Shown piece after piece: positions 47,370 through 59,947 of a DNA stretch of 64,000 bases. The notes beneath the pieces are model-generated. The model saw only the letters and a list, made by a program, of their open reading frames with translations. It was not told the DNA's origin and ran no database searches. Position 1 is the stretch's first letter; each line of letters starts with the position of its first letter. A program made the translations under genes and the position numbers. The stretch comes from Euonymus europaeus (Eukaryota > Streptophyta > Magnoliopsida > Celastrales > Celastraceae). Location of the stretch: contig OY756967.1 of NCBI GenBank assembly GCA_963580455.1, positions 4,548,501 through 4,612,500 of the forward strand, read 5' to 3'.

Positions 47370-47940
47370 AAGAATAAGAGCAATGAAAGCTCTATGTGGA
47401 TAGGTCACCCAACCCGGATGATAGTGGAGCCAAGATTCTTCTTCTCATACCGGCAGGTATATCTACCGAACATGTTTCTCGATTCAAGTTCAAAACATCA
47501 AATAATGAGGCTGAGTACAAGACCCTTTTGGCACGGCTAAACTTGCTATTGAATTAGAGCTGAAAAACATGATTATATATCAACAGCTAGCGATTTTCAG
47601 CTGATAATTGAGCAAGTTAAGAGAGAATACAAAGCCAAAGGAACTAAAATAGTTAGGTATGTCTCAAAATCTAGGAAACTGATGGCAAAATCCTTAAGGT
47701 TGAACTATGCAAGGTGTCTTGAGAAGAAATTAATAGGCATATGTATTAGCTCGACGAGCCTCGGTGAGCAATGTCGAGAAATCTACCTCTTTCAATTTGG
47801 AAAAACTTCAAAAGCCTGTATTTTTATTAAACAAGTTGTCAAGATTCAAACAGAACCGACTTGGATGGATCCAACCCGAGCATACTTATTTGAGGATAAG
47901 CTCTTAGAAGATAAGAGACCTCCAGCAAGGGCAACATAGT
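47370..47940 (+). pseudogene. Ty3/gypsy (Tat-like) RNase H-integrase linker relic
   Basis: Piecewise translation gives AKILLLIPAGISTEHVSRFK then TSNNEAEYKTLLARL (the archaeal-type RNase H NNEAEY motif of Tat elements), and further on EPTWMDPTRAYLFEDKLLED, the conserved linker just before integrase. Stops and shifts break it. No LTRs could be paired with it, so it is a fragment, in the same orientation as the relic at 1289-4839. Confidence 0.75.
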
Positions 47941-48134
47941 AAAACATTATTCAAGGAACGCAATGCAGGAGGTAATATACACTCTCACACCACAAGTGTC
48001 TTACATCTTGAGAAGTAGATTTTTGTAAGATTTATTATGTGAGATTATGCTTGACATTGTAAATATCCAATTTAAAATAGCTGAGATCCACATTAAGTTC
48101 AAATGCAGGTTGATTTAAAGCTGAAGATCAAACA

Positions 48135-49160
48135 ATGTTGTCATATAACTTGCATATACCCTACATGAGCTAACAGTGATTCCAGGTAAGTTGCACGTAG
48201 CATACATGAGCATCAGTTTTGTAAACTTGCATCTTGAGTTTTACGTGATTTGATTTTATGTGTTAATTGATAACCGATTTTATTTAATTAATTGATTTGG
48301 TTAAATTGATTGATTGGAATAAAATCAAGTTTATTTTAGGAATGATTATCTCTCCTTTTAAAAATTTATCTTCTTCCTATTTTAGAGATAATCAACTCCT
48401 TAAATTAAGGAAGTCTTTCCTTATTTTTTTTTTACCTTGATTTCAAGATTATGACACAATCTTTTTCTTGATTTCATGGGTTAATATTATACACATCTTT
48501 TAGACCATAATCTAGGGTTTTGTTGATTCCTACACATTTTATATATTGTTTTTGGTAACCGAACAACCCTAAATCTTTTACTCGCATATTCTGAACAGAA
48601 AGATATTGTTTTGAGCTAGTTTTGTTTTCGATAAAATTCATACATTATTGCATTACACTTTTAGGGTTCTTGTATGTTCTTGGAGTTTGAAAACTTCAGT
48701 ACAACTCTAAAACATCGTGTAGAAGTATCTACTTGTGGTTGAGTGTATCGAGTGAATCGAGCAAGAAACTAGTATAGGGGATGTGGATCCTAACTCTAGG
48801 GATATTATTGTAACCCTCTGTGAATAGTGAATTGCTTCAAAGGTTGATGACTGGAGACACCCGAGGTTTTTTCCTATATCGGATTTTCCTCGTAAATATC
48901 ATGTCACACTATTTGATATTTTAGTATTCATATTTTTTCAATTGGTATCAGAGCAGGTCACTGTACGTGTTAAGTGAGATCCTTAATTATAATAGTTACT
49001 AATCGTGATGGGAACAAAATTCCATTTTTCAATGGTGAGCACTATAACTTTTGGAAGGCTAGCATGCGGATTTACTTGAAATCTTTTGATGAGCGGGTTT
49101 TGTTATCTATAATTCATGGATGGACACAACTTACAATAGAAGATGAAGGCTAAGTGGCAG
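48135..49160 (+). mobile_element. Ty1/copia fragment: LTR end, primer-binding site and gag start
   Basis: An LTR end TTTTTTCA at 48940 is followed after AT by TGGTATCAGAGC (48943-48954), the classical primer-binding site complementary to initiator tRNA-Met in plant copia elements. About 60 bp later a frame reads KIPFFNGEHYNFWKA-like sequence (here with one shift), then RIYLKSFDERVLLSIIHGWT and a stop: the start of copia gag. Homology ends at about 49150. The LTR start is uncertain (a TGTTG at about 48134 is a candidate). Confidence 0.8.
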
Positions 49161-49781
49161 TGGCGGAAAAGGTAACAGAAATAGAGCAAGCAGGCAGCGA
49201 TTGTAGTTTGTAAGATTGTAACTTGAAGGCCAAATTGTACATTCAGTAGGTCCAAACTCCAAAGGGACACAGATAGCACAAACCAGAGCGAAAAAGGCTA
49301 GAATTGATGAAACAGAAAGAAGAAAGCAGTAAGGGGCCTGTTATATAATTGGGAGCATTTTCTCTTGCTGTTTCCATTTTGTAATCCTTTTGCCATATGT
49401 TGAACTGAATTCTCTTCTATTGAAATTCATTGTTCTTAGTTAGTTCTATGGGTCAATCAGAACTCAGAAATTAAAAAGTCCAACAATTTAATTCCCTAAC
49501 TACATAAAAAGTTGTAAAATAATGCTTTTTAAAAAAAATAAAACAATTCATTGTTCTTCTACACAGTCAACATTACCAATACAATGAATGAAACAAAAGG
49601 TTTCTAAATAAGACTTCCTTTCTTTCAAAGAAAGCAACAAACTTATTCAGTTTTGAAAATTATAGGGAAGTAAAAACAAGAAAAGATTTAGGAAACATTT
49701 TGGGAGTTCGATTCTTAGAAACAGGCGGCACTGAAGAGTCAGAAGGCCCTTGCGAAGTTACCTATTGCACTCCGCAGCCGT

Positions 49782-52422
49782 TCAAGGTGCAATGACAACA
49801 AGAGGCTGCATGGAGCAAGATTAGGGTTTAGAAGAGACAAGATACAGAATCCAAAAAATATATGAGAGAGAGAGAGAGAGAGAGAGGAGGTTACCATGTC
49901 AATGCTAACTGGTTTCCCATCCTCTGCCGGTATCTCCACAATGGTTCCAGATCGATCTGCCTGTAAAGTAAAACTATAAGTTAAAACAAAGGTTCTACAA
50001 GATACAGATCCAGAGTGAAGGTTTATGAATAAGCAAAGTTATGTCACGGTGGTCGATGGAAAAGTCATGGATGTCGCAATCCTCAAATGTCAACAGCTTT
50101 TTGATTTGTCTTTTTCGACTGGGAAACTGGTTAAATATAAAGATTATGGGCCATCCAGATGCATACTTCACGAAATGGTTCGTGCATACTTGTTGCCCAA
50201 GTCCAAAAAAATTAAACCAGCAAGTATCGACACATCACTCCTTTGTTTATACTTTATATTATAGTCAAGATAAAGGTAGCCCCCTTAACCATTCTGCATA
50301 AATCAGCTTATTGTACTTGGACAGATATGATGGTAAAGGCAGCATTAATGAATCTGATTGTTCCTAGATGAATATCAGCTGACAACAATGTCATACATTA
50401 TTAATCTGGGATTTCTTTAACAAGAGGAGGACAGGGACGGGAGTTGGGTGGGGATGGTCTCTAGTTCTGCTATGTAAAGTTTAATAATCTGGAAAGTACG
50501 AAGAAAAATCATAAGGGAAATAGAAATGCACAGCAGGAGAAGATACATACTTCGATCTCGTTCATCAGCTTCATAGCCTCAATTATACAAATGACCTGGC
50601 CCTTCTGAACTTTATCCCCTACCTGAAAATTGTCATAAATGTTAAAAGAGTGGAACTCTTTTTATATACTTGAGATACCATGCAGATTATATGATTTTTC
50701 ACGTTGAAGCAAGCAAGCAAGCAAAAGAAATTCCTTTTATGATGTATTTATGCATAAGCACTTCTGTTACAGGGAAACTGAAAAAATGACTTACCTTGAT
50801 GAATGGTGGTTCTCCAGGCGCAGGACACCGATAGAAGGTTCCAGCCATGGGGCATTTGAATGATGGATGATTTGATGTGCTGGTCTTTGGAGGGGCTGGC
50901 AAGGCAGGAGCTGGTGCCGAAGGAGGCGGACTTGCAGGGGCAATAGTTGGAGCTGCTGGTTGAGGACTTGAAAGCATAGCATGGGAAAACATAGGCTGTG
51001 AAACAGGGGCTGCAGGTGCTGGCTGCTGCAGTGCCTCCTTTTTCCTTATTATGACTTCACATCCCTGTTGCTTTAGTTGTAGCTCCACTATGTCTCTTGA
51101 ATCAACAAGCCTGCTTACAAAGATTACATCATTTCCAACAACAAAAATGATGATGTGTGATTATGATGTTGCAAAAGGTACAAAAAATTGTGTTACTGTC
51201 TTTTTTAGTTCGTTTCTAGCATACAAAAGCTCTTGACTTACTTTACGATATCTGAAACTTGGGTCATGAATGCCACAATAGACTCTGCATCTGGAATGAC
51301 TTTCCCATCCTCTTCATCTGATGATGCAGTTTTGGACTTGGCCTCGAGCACCGGCACAGAATTAGAAGACTCCTCAGTAGCAACCTTTGATTAATAAAAT
51401 ACGATTAATAATGTTCATAGTTCATTTCTCATTGAGTATTAAATGATAATGAAAACCAACCTCGTTGAGCTTTGCATTTGCTTTCCAGAAAGTAGATTGC
51501 TTCTCCTTGGGTAACTGGACAACAAATATCATTTTGCAAGAAGTTAAAGGACCCTCTAGTTTACATGACATAATGACAGATGAATCCTATTTTAAGTAAA
51601 TGAAAGTCTCATTCCTAGAAAAGAGTTCACTCGAAAAAGATTTAAGCGATTGATGTTAAGAGGCACCAGAGCATTCTTTCTTGATTTTACCTCAATATAA
51701 CACCACAGATCATCAAAAAACATGACCCAGAAGGCCAGAATGACCAAATTTGATGCCAGATATCTACACAAGCTAAAATATATTATATTATCTTGTTAAC
51801 CCCAAAGATCAAACATAAATACAAAAGCTATATTTGTAACTTTCTTCTATATGAACAAAAGCAGACAACTTTACATGCTACAGAGCACACCCACAGAACC
51901 AAAGGTTCAACATAACCACTTAAATTGGACAACCACCTTGATAGAAACACAGAGCCGCTTATTTCCCCGTTAATGGATTAGACTAATAAAACTCAAGTCA
52001 ACAGTAAAAAGAAAACGTTTAAATACATATAATTTAATCATTTCTTTCTAGGTTTCATCCTCCATCACAAACACGTCACACCTACAATCATTTAACAGCG
52101 CGAAAACAATAAGTAAGCCTAAACAATTCACTCTACCAAATTGCGCACCAAAAGCAAATTCATCCTAAAAAGCGAGAAATTCTCCACAATTGAAGATCTA
52201 AATATCGTACAAACGAAGAATACTTAAGAGGCGCAAAAGCTAAAGATAAAATATGTTACAAGTAACCTGAAACCCAAAATGGGACAAAGATCCGAATGGT
52301 TTCGGATTCGAAGACTGTGGAAATGACACCCTCTGGTTTTTCTGGAGACACGGTCGCTGAAGGGAACCTTGAACCGGAGCAAGCAAAGATATTTTGGGAC
52401 AAGGGACCGAGATTGACGCCAT
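49782..52422 (-). CDS. BCCP: Plastid biotin carboxyl carrier protein of acetyl-CoA carboxylase
   Basis: Seven exons on the minus strand join in frame: 52422-52267, 51514-51461, 51384-51242, 51110-50795, 50622-50551, 49960-49895 and 49805-49782 (276 residues, all GT-AG). Exon 1 encodes a Ser/Pro-rich chloroplast transit peptide starting MASISVPCPKISLL. A Pro/Ala-rich linker (about residues 145-195) precedes the biotinyl domain: CPMAGTFYRCPAPGEPPFIK, then VGDKVQKGQVICIIEAMKLM, with the biotinylated lysine at residue 241, and SGTIVEIPAEDGKPVSIDM. It carries biotin between the carboxylase and transferase of the plastid heteromeric ACCase in fatty acid synthesis. The last exon is only 24 bp (PLVVIAP and stop). 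Divergent with RPS19. Confidence 0.96.
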
Positions 52423-53457
52423 CGAAAGGAACAAACTTTCACAATTTAAAGCTAGCAATGTATAGTGTATACAGCCCAATCAAAAATAGCTGAAAATTTG
52501 AGAGATTTTATGGGTTTTGTGGGGATTAGCGAGAACGAATTTGTAAAGGAAATGTGACGATTTGATCGAGGAGAAGAAGTGAGAAATCTGAGAAAGGAAA
52601 AACGCAATGCCAGTGAGGAGTGTTGAAATTATTGTTTCGGGTTCGATACTTACGAGAAGACCATAAACATCACCGTCTTAACTAACTCCAACAAACAACA
52701 AACCACGCATTATAGTCCTGCCTGCCACCGCTGTCTCTTCTACACACGCAGATGCTGCAAAGAGAGGAAGGTGTTTCCCTCCTAGCGCTGTTGGCCAACC
52801 ATCCTTCTAAAGTATTGGGCTGGACAATTTAGGCCCAATTTTGGAATTTCCAGTCAACATTAGGCCCATTAGCCTCCAAACAGAAACAATTACTTAAATA
52901 ATCGATTTATTAGTTATTAAAATTATTGTTCTAAAATTTAGAAGGCGGCAGACCCGCGTCCAACACCCAGACCATTTAGGCGGGGCCTAGGCGCCACCTA
53001 GGCAATTGTTCAGTAAATATCTATATAACTAACATTTTATATATATATATTCAATTGTTCAACATTTATTTAGGTTAACTCTTATAAATACTAAAATAAA
53101 AATAAAATGTAATCCGCATTCTAAAACACTCATTAAAATTAACTAATCAATGGTCCCATTAAAAACTTCCAAGGCCTTGAACCGGAGCCCACAACGAACG
53201 CTCGCACAAAAAGAAAAAAGTGGAGCCCAAACCAAATTTTAGCCCATAATATTTTATAGCCCACAATTAAGTTGTTCACTGGGCCAGCGTGTCAATCCAT
53301 TGGACTTATGGCGGGCCGGGTTGAGAGAATGATAAACGCGTAAGAACTACAGAGAATCGTCTCAAACCCTAGAATAGAGAGCCAGCCTTCACGAATCACG
53401 CCCTTCGTTCGTCGACTACCGAGTCCAAGGTTCTCTCTTGGTTTAGTTTGAGCGACA
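52423..53457. promoter_or_regulatory. Divergent promoter region between BCCP and RPS19
   Basis: About 1 kb separates the two start codons. Site II-type GGCCCA/TGGGCC motifs lie at 52832-52837, 52863-52868 and 53280-53285, and a telo-box AAACCCTA at 53364-53371, just upstream of the RPS19 ATG. Site II plus telo-box is the known arrangement in plant ribosomal protein promoters. The middle (52900-53160) is AT-rich and holds short repeats only. Confidence 0.7.
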
Positions 53458-55322
53458 ATGGCGACGGCAAGAACTGTGAAAGACGTCTCACCTCACGAGT
53501 TCGTGAAGGCCTATTCTGCTCATCTGAAGCGATCTGGGAAGGTAAATCTACTTTCATAAGATTTATTTAAGGCTATTGTGTTTGGTGATTCTTCTAACCT
53601 GGTTTCTTTTGTGTGGAATTTATGCCCTTCCATTTTTTGTTGAATTTTCATGCTCACTGTAAGACGGAGATAATACTTAGATATTTGTATTAACGTTTGA
53701 TTTTTAAAATTGGTTGTAACTTAGATTGTAGTTTTTCTGGTTGAATATGTTTTTGTGATCTAAGCGATCATACGAGTGCTGTGTTATAGGTATTGTTCAG
53801 CTAGTGAAGAGATTTTATGCATGATTTGCTTGCTCTCTTCCATATACGTGGTTACTCAGCTGCCAATGCACAGAAATATTACCTTACTTGGTCAAGGCTG
53901 CTAATAATAGGATTTCTAGCTTTATTTTTTTTCCTCTTTAAATTCCATGTTAGTGTTTAGATGTGACATGACTTTGGAGGATCTTAAGTTTGGCTTGATT
54001 ATGACTTTATAAGAGATTTTGAGGACTATTAGAGCAAGTCTTTTTTACATATATTCATTTGTTTGAAACTTTTATTGTATAAGTTGCATGCTTTTTTTAT
54101 GAGAAAATCCTTTATGGTATCTGAAGCATGAAATGTATAAGTTGCTGAAATCATGGTGTTTTCTATCCTTAGTTTGTTTACCATCTAGTTGATTGAAGTG
54201 AACCTGCTACATTTCTTAGATTCGGCCTGGTGGCCGTTTTTTTATTAATATGCAAACTTGATTGATTTTCATCTCTCTTAGGCCTTAGCAATCAAGATGT
54301 GTTATTATGATTACAGTTTTTATGTTCGAAATATTATTGGTTTTTTTCTTTTTACAGGTTGAGCTTCCTTCATGGACTGACATTGTCAAGACTGCTAAGT
54401 TTAAGGAGCTTGCTCCTTATGACCCTGACTGGTATTATGTTAGAGCTGGTATGTTCATGCTCTTTTCATAGTATGTATTTATATATGTATTGCATGGATA
54501 TACTTGTATTATGTGTATTTGCCTGCAATTTGCCTATTCATTAGTAACTGATGGATTTTTGTGCTTTTATATCCTGATGATTACAGCCTCCATGGCTAGG
54601 AAGATCTACTTGCGAGGAGGTCTTGGTGTTGGTGCCTTTCGCAGGATTTATGGAGGCAGTCAGAGGAATGGAAGCCGTCCTCCCCATTTCTGCAAAAGCA
54701 GTGGAGCAATAGCTCGTCACATCCTTCAACAGTTGGAGCAAATGAGTATTATTGAAATTGACCCGAAGGGGTGAGCCAAAATCCTGTTTATTCCTTGGCC
54801 GGTGTTGTGATTTAATCAATGACTTTGTTTGTTTTATTAACTAGTTTTGACGAGAACAAAGTTGAATTGATTGGTTAATTCTGTGTAAAATTCATCTTCT
54901 ATGTTCCCTTTTATTCCCCATGTAAATATATACATTTTTCTAGGCTTTCTTTGATTATGACGTCATGATTGAATCGATGACTTTCTTGAGTTTAATGGAC
55001 ATGTTCGATGAGGATATTTTAGTTCCTTTAATTGATTGATCAGTTAATTGTGTTATATTCTTCATGCCTGAATGGGGATTCAAATACCCGACCTTGTTTG
55101 GCAACAAATATGAAACAGCCTTTTGTTGTATATTTTGATCTTAACCCTTGACCTTGCCTTTAAAATGATGCCCTGATAATTACATGGTTATGTTCGTTGA
55201 CATTGTCAATTTATTAGCTGATGCCTTTTTCTTTTTTTTTTGGTTATAGGGGAAGGAGAATTACATCCAGCGGAAGAAGGGATCTTGACCAGGTTGCTGG
55301 GCGCATTGTAACTGCTGCTTGA
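53458..55322 (+). CDS. RPS19: Cytosolic 40S ribosomal protein eS19
   Basis: Four exons (53458-53541, 54358-54448, 54587-54770, 55250-55322; GT-AG introns) encode 143 residues, the usual length. The protein starts [20 protein letters not shown], contains [60 protein letters not shown] and ends [20 protein letters not shown]. eS19 is a small-subunit protein needed for 18S rRNA maturation. The telo-box and Site II motif upstream fit translation-linked control. The first intron of 816 bp is the longest. Confidence 0.97.
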
Positions 55323-56087
55323 ATTCATCATCTTAGTATATTGGTATTAGTAGGTTTTTGTTTATCATCTTATTCTATTGGCAGTAGTCGGATTTTGTTT
55401 TAGTCTGTCGAAAGCCACTGTAAGAACATAAATTGTGAGAAATTTTTGGTCTGCACTGTTGGGTTATTTTTAAAATGAATTACTTCTGGGTTTGTGCATT
55501 TAGCAATTGGCATTTTTTTGCTGCAATCTTATCAATGTTTTTTTGCGCTTTGTTTCTGGCCAAACAATTTGATATGAAGTTCTTAGCAAACGACTAATTG
55601 TGGGCTTTCTTGTATTATTTTGAGAAGGTTATTGACTTGTGATTGGTTGTGTTTGCAACTAATCTTTCTTGATAAATAACCTTATATGGTTTCAGGTGCG
55701 ACATAGGTATTCGGTACAGTGTCTTTTTCTTAACAAATGGAACTTGATGACTTAATGGAGGAATACTTCCAGTGAATGGCAAACACAAGTTAGTTCTTTC
55801 GTCTCTGACTCTGAATAAGTTGGGTGCGGTGTTGTACACCAGGTTCGGTCTGGGTCGGGCTTGACTCAGGTTAAGAGAAACATGTTATGAGTTATTAGGT
55901 TTCGGGCCACCGGATTACCCAATAATAATGAATATAATATTATAAATAATTAAATATGTAATAAATGACATTCGCTTGGCTCAGCAAATAATAAATATAA
56001 TATAAATAATTAACTATAATAAAATAAAAGTGCAAGATGTATTTTTAAAAGAAAATATTTTTTATTGAATTATTGAGTCACTCTCAT
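55323..56087. other. 3' flank of RPS19 and AT-rich spacer
   Basis: Non-coding. GTTTCGGGCC.. and GGTTCGGTCTGGGTCGGG phrases at about 55840-55910 resemble the GC-rich phrases of the adjacent hAT-like element but lack paired ends. Confidence 0.4.
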
Positions 56088-56095
56088 ACTCGCAC

Positions 56096-56999
56096 TTAGG
56101 CCTCATCAAATGGCTCGTGGGCCTTGGGCAGACCCGAGCCCACGGGTCAAAGCCTGGGCTTAAAGGGACCTCGGGCTTGGGCAGCTTGACCTAGGCCTTG
56201 TGCGGGCCTGGACTTCATTTTTGGGGCTGAGTCCGGCCCGAAGCCCGAGCCCGAACCCAAGCTCGAAAAATATAATACACACATGTATAGATATATTTAT
56301 ATTTGTATACATATATAAATACATTGTATATGTTGTGAAAAACAAGGAATTAAATAATTCCCAAAATCAAGATTAAGGAATCTTGTATTATAAGAATAAT
56401 ATTTAGAATAATATTTGGAGAGAATTGAATAGATAGAAATAAGATAGAAATGAGAGAATACTTTCTTCAATTGATGTGTACAAAGTATGAAGTTTAAGCA
56501 CCTATTTATAGTGCAAAAACTCACCTAAATCAACTAATACAATAAATGCTAATTGCATTTTCTCCACTAATTCTAATATCTCATCCACCACTATTAAATC
56601 ATGTCTATTAGGTGTGTAACACTCCATCCACTACTATTAAAATATGTCCATTAGGTGTATAACATAATTAATATATTTGGATGGATTAGTGGTTGAGTTG
56701 GTAAAGTGTATCATCCACATTAAGTAAATGTTTTTTAACATTTACAACAGTATAGATATATTTATTTGTAAACATGTATTTATGTGTGTGTATATATATT
56801 AATTTAATACTTAGGCCCGACTCCATTGGGCCAAGCTCGAGAGCCGACTTATTGACCAGAATTACTTGGGCCAAGGCCAGACTTTGCCTTACCAAATTCT
56901 CCTAGGCCCGGCCTGAAGCTCGAAGAAGGCTCTTGGGCTTGGGGTAAGGTCGGGCCTGGGCCTAATTTTTTGGGCCAGCGCGGCCTGATGATGAGGCCT
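56096..56999. mobile_element. hAT-like non-autonomous element, 904 bp, 8-bp target duplication
   Basis: The direct repeat ACTCGCAC lies on both sides (56088-56095, 57000-57007). The ends TTAGGCCTCATCA and TGATGAGGCCT are inverted repeats (11 of 11 after the first two bases). Subterminal regions are strikingly GC-rich, with many GGGCC/GGCCC and CCCGAGCCC phrases on both arms able to form hairpins, around an AT-rich core. An 8-bp duplication is the hAT signature. No transposase. Confidence 0.85.
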
Positions 57000-58490
<1,491 letters not shown>

Positions 58491-59947
58491 ATTGAATATA
58501 TGTGATGGATGAACGTGAATGAGTGTTGCTAATACTTGTCATATGTAATATTTTATGTAGATGAGAACTTAATGCTGCTTATGATAAATATGATTGATAC
58601 TTGTGCAGTATAATTAAATGGCCTCTTCTTCTACTCCAATAGGAAACATAAAAGCAGTTACTTTTATCTTCTCTGGCAGCAGATCACGTCAAGGCTGTGC
58701 AAATATACTGGCAAGAAAAAGAAAAAGAACCACCAATGATGCAATTGTATCAAGATGTTCTTTCAATATCTTAAAAGCCAAGAACTTTAACAATGTTCCA
58801 AAATTATGATTTGGGAGTACCTTTCTTATCATCTGAACTGCTAGACAATTCTCGTCCTGATAACCCAGCTGATGTTGAGTCTGTCCTCTCTGGCAAACAC
58901 AATGACAAGCCATGATGATGGTATTCATGGTAAAAAGGGTACAGCAACATGGACTTCAGTTGACATTGAACCTCAGAATAGGCCAGGTTTCCATCCTGAA
59001 CAAAGGCTGAAGGGAAAGAACTGCAGTAACTACAAGCCTCATCGTGCAAATTTAGTCCAAAATTTGATTTCTAATGATTATCTGAGCAGGAGATCTTGGG
59101 TGGTCCGAGAGCTATTCTGCTATTTATAACCCCAGAGCTAAACTTTTCAAGTACTCCCAGGCCCAGACTCCCATACCATCAATAAGATTTCAAAAAGTCA
59201 CATATCAGCATCTGAAATTCTGAATATTTACTTCCATTGAAATAAGAAAAGAAAAAAAAGGCCTCATCAACATGTCGGTTGAAAATAAATGGCAGAGAAA
59301 GTGGCCATAAAAAAGAAGCAATCAATTCCAATCAATGAACATACAAATTAGAAGTTGAGCATTTTTTCCACGTATTCTTTCATTTTAGGCAATATTATGG
59401 ACAAGAGCAGCATTTAAAATAATTAAGGTTGCTTATGAAATGAAAAGAAATTGAGAACTCCATATATTGAATGTACTGCACAAGTAATATAAAGAAAAGG
59501 AGCCAGTGCTAGGAAAGTTGCAACTAAATTGGTTGCTTCATATACAAGATGTAAAACAAATATCATATTTGGGAGTTTTGGGGGTTGGGAAGGAGAAAGA
59601 ATAGTAGAAAAATTGTTGACAGACAGTCATTCAGCGATTACTACTAAAAAAATGTTTGATGTCCGGACGAGCTATTCTTCGAAAGTAAAGGTACTCAAGT
59701 CACTCCATGATTGGCAGCACTTTATTTTCTTATGTTGAGGTATGTGAAACTTTGGATCTTTGGGAATGGTTGGATGCTTCTCTGACCTTCATGAAACCAA
59801 ATAAACAATATGATCATCAGACTGCTCAAAAGAATCTTGTAACACCAGGATCTACTAATCGAGAAATAGGAAACGAAGCATTATATCAGCCAGCCAGCCA
59901 TAAGGAGTTCATCACCTAAGCTACTTTACAAAAAAAATGTAACCACT
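58491..59947. other. Spacer between chitinase and the TPX2-family gene
   Basis: Contains the 3' ends of two convergent genes. Short ORFs on both strands have no recognisable product. I searched the minus strand here for an extra C-terminal exon of the TPX2-family gene and found none. Confidence 0.45.
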
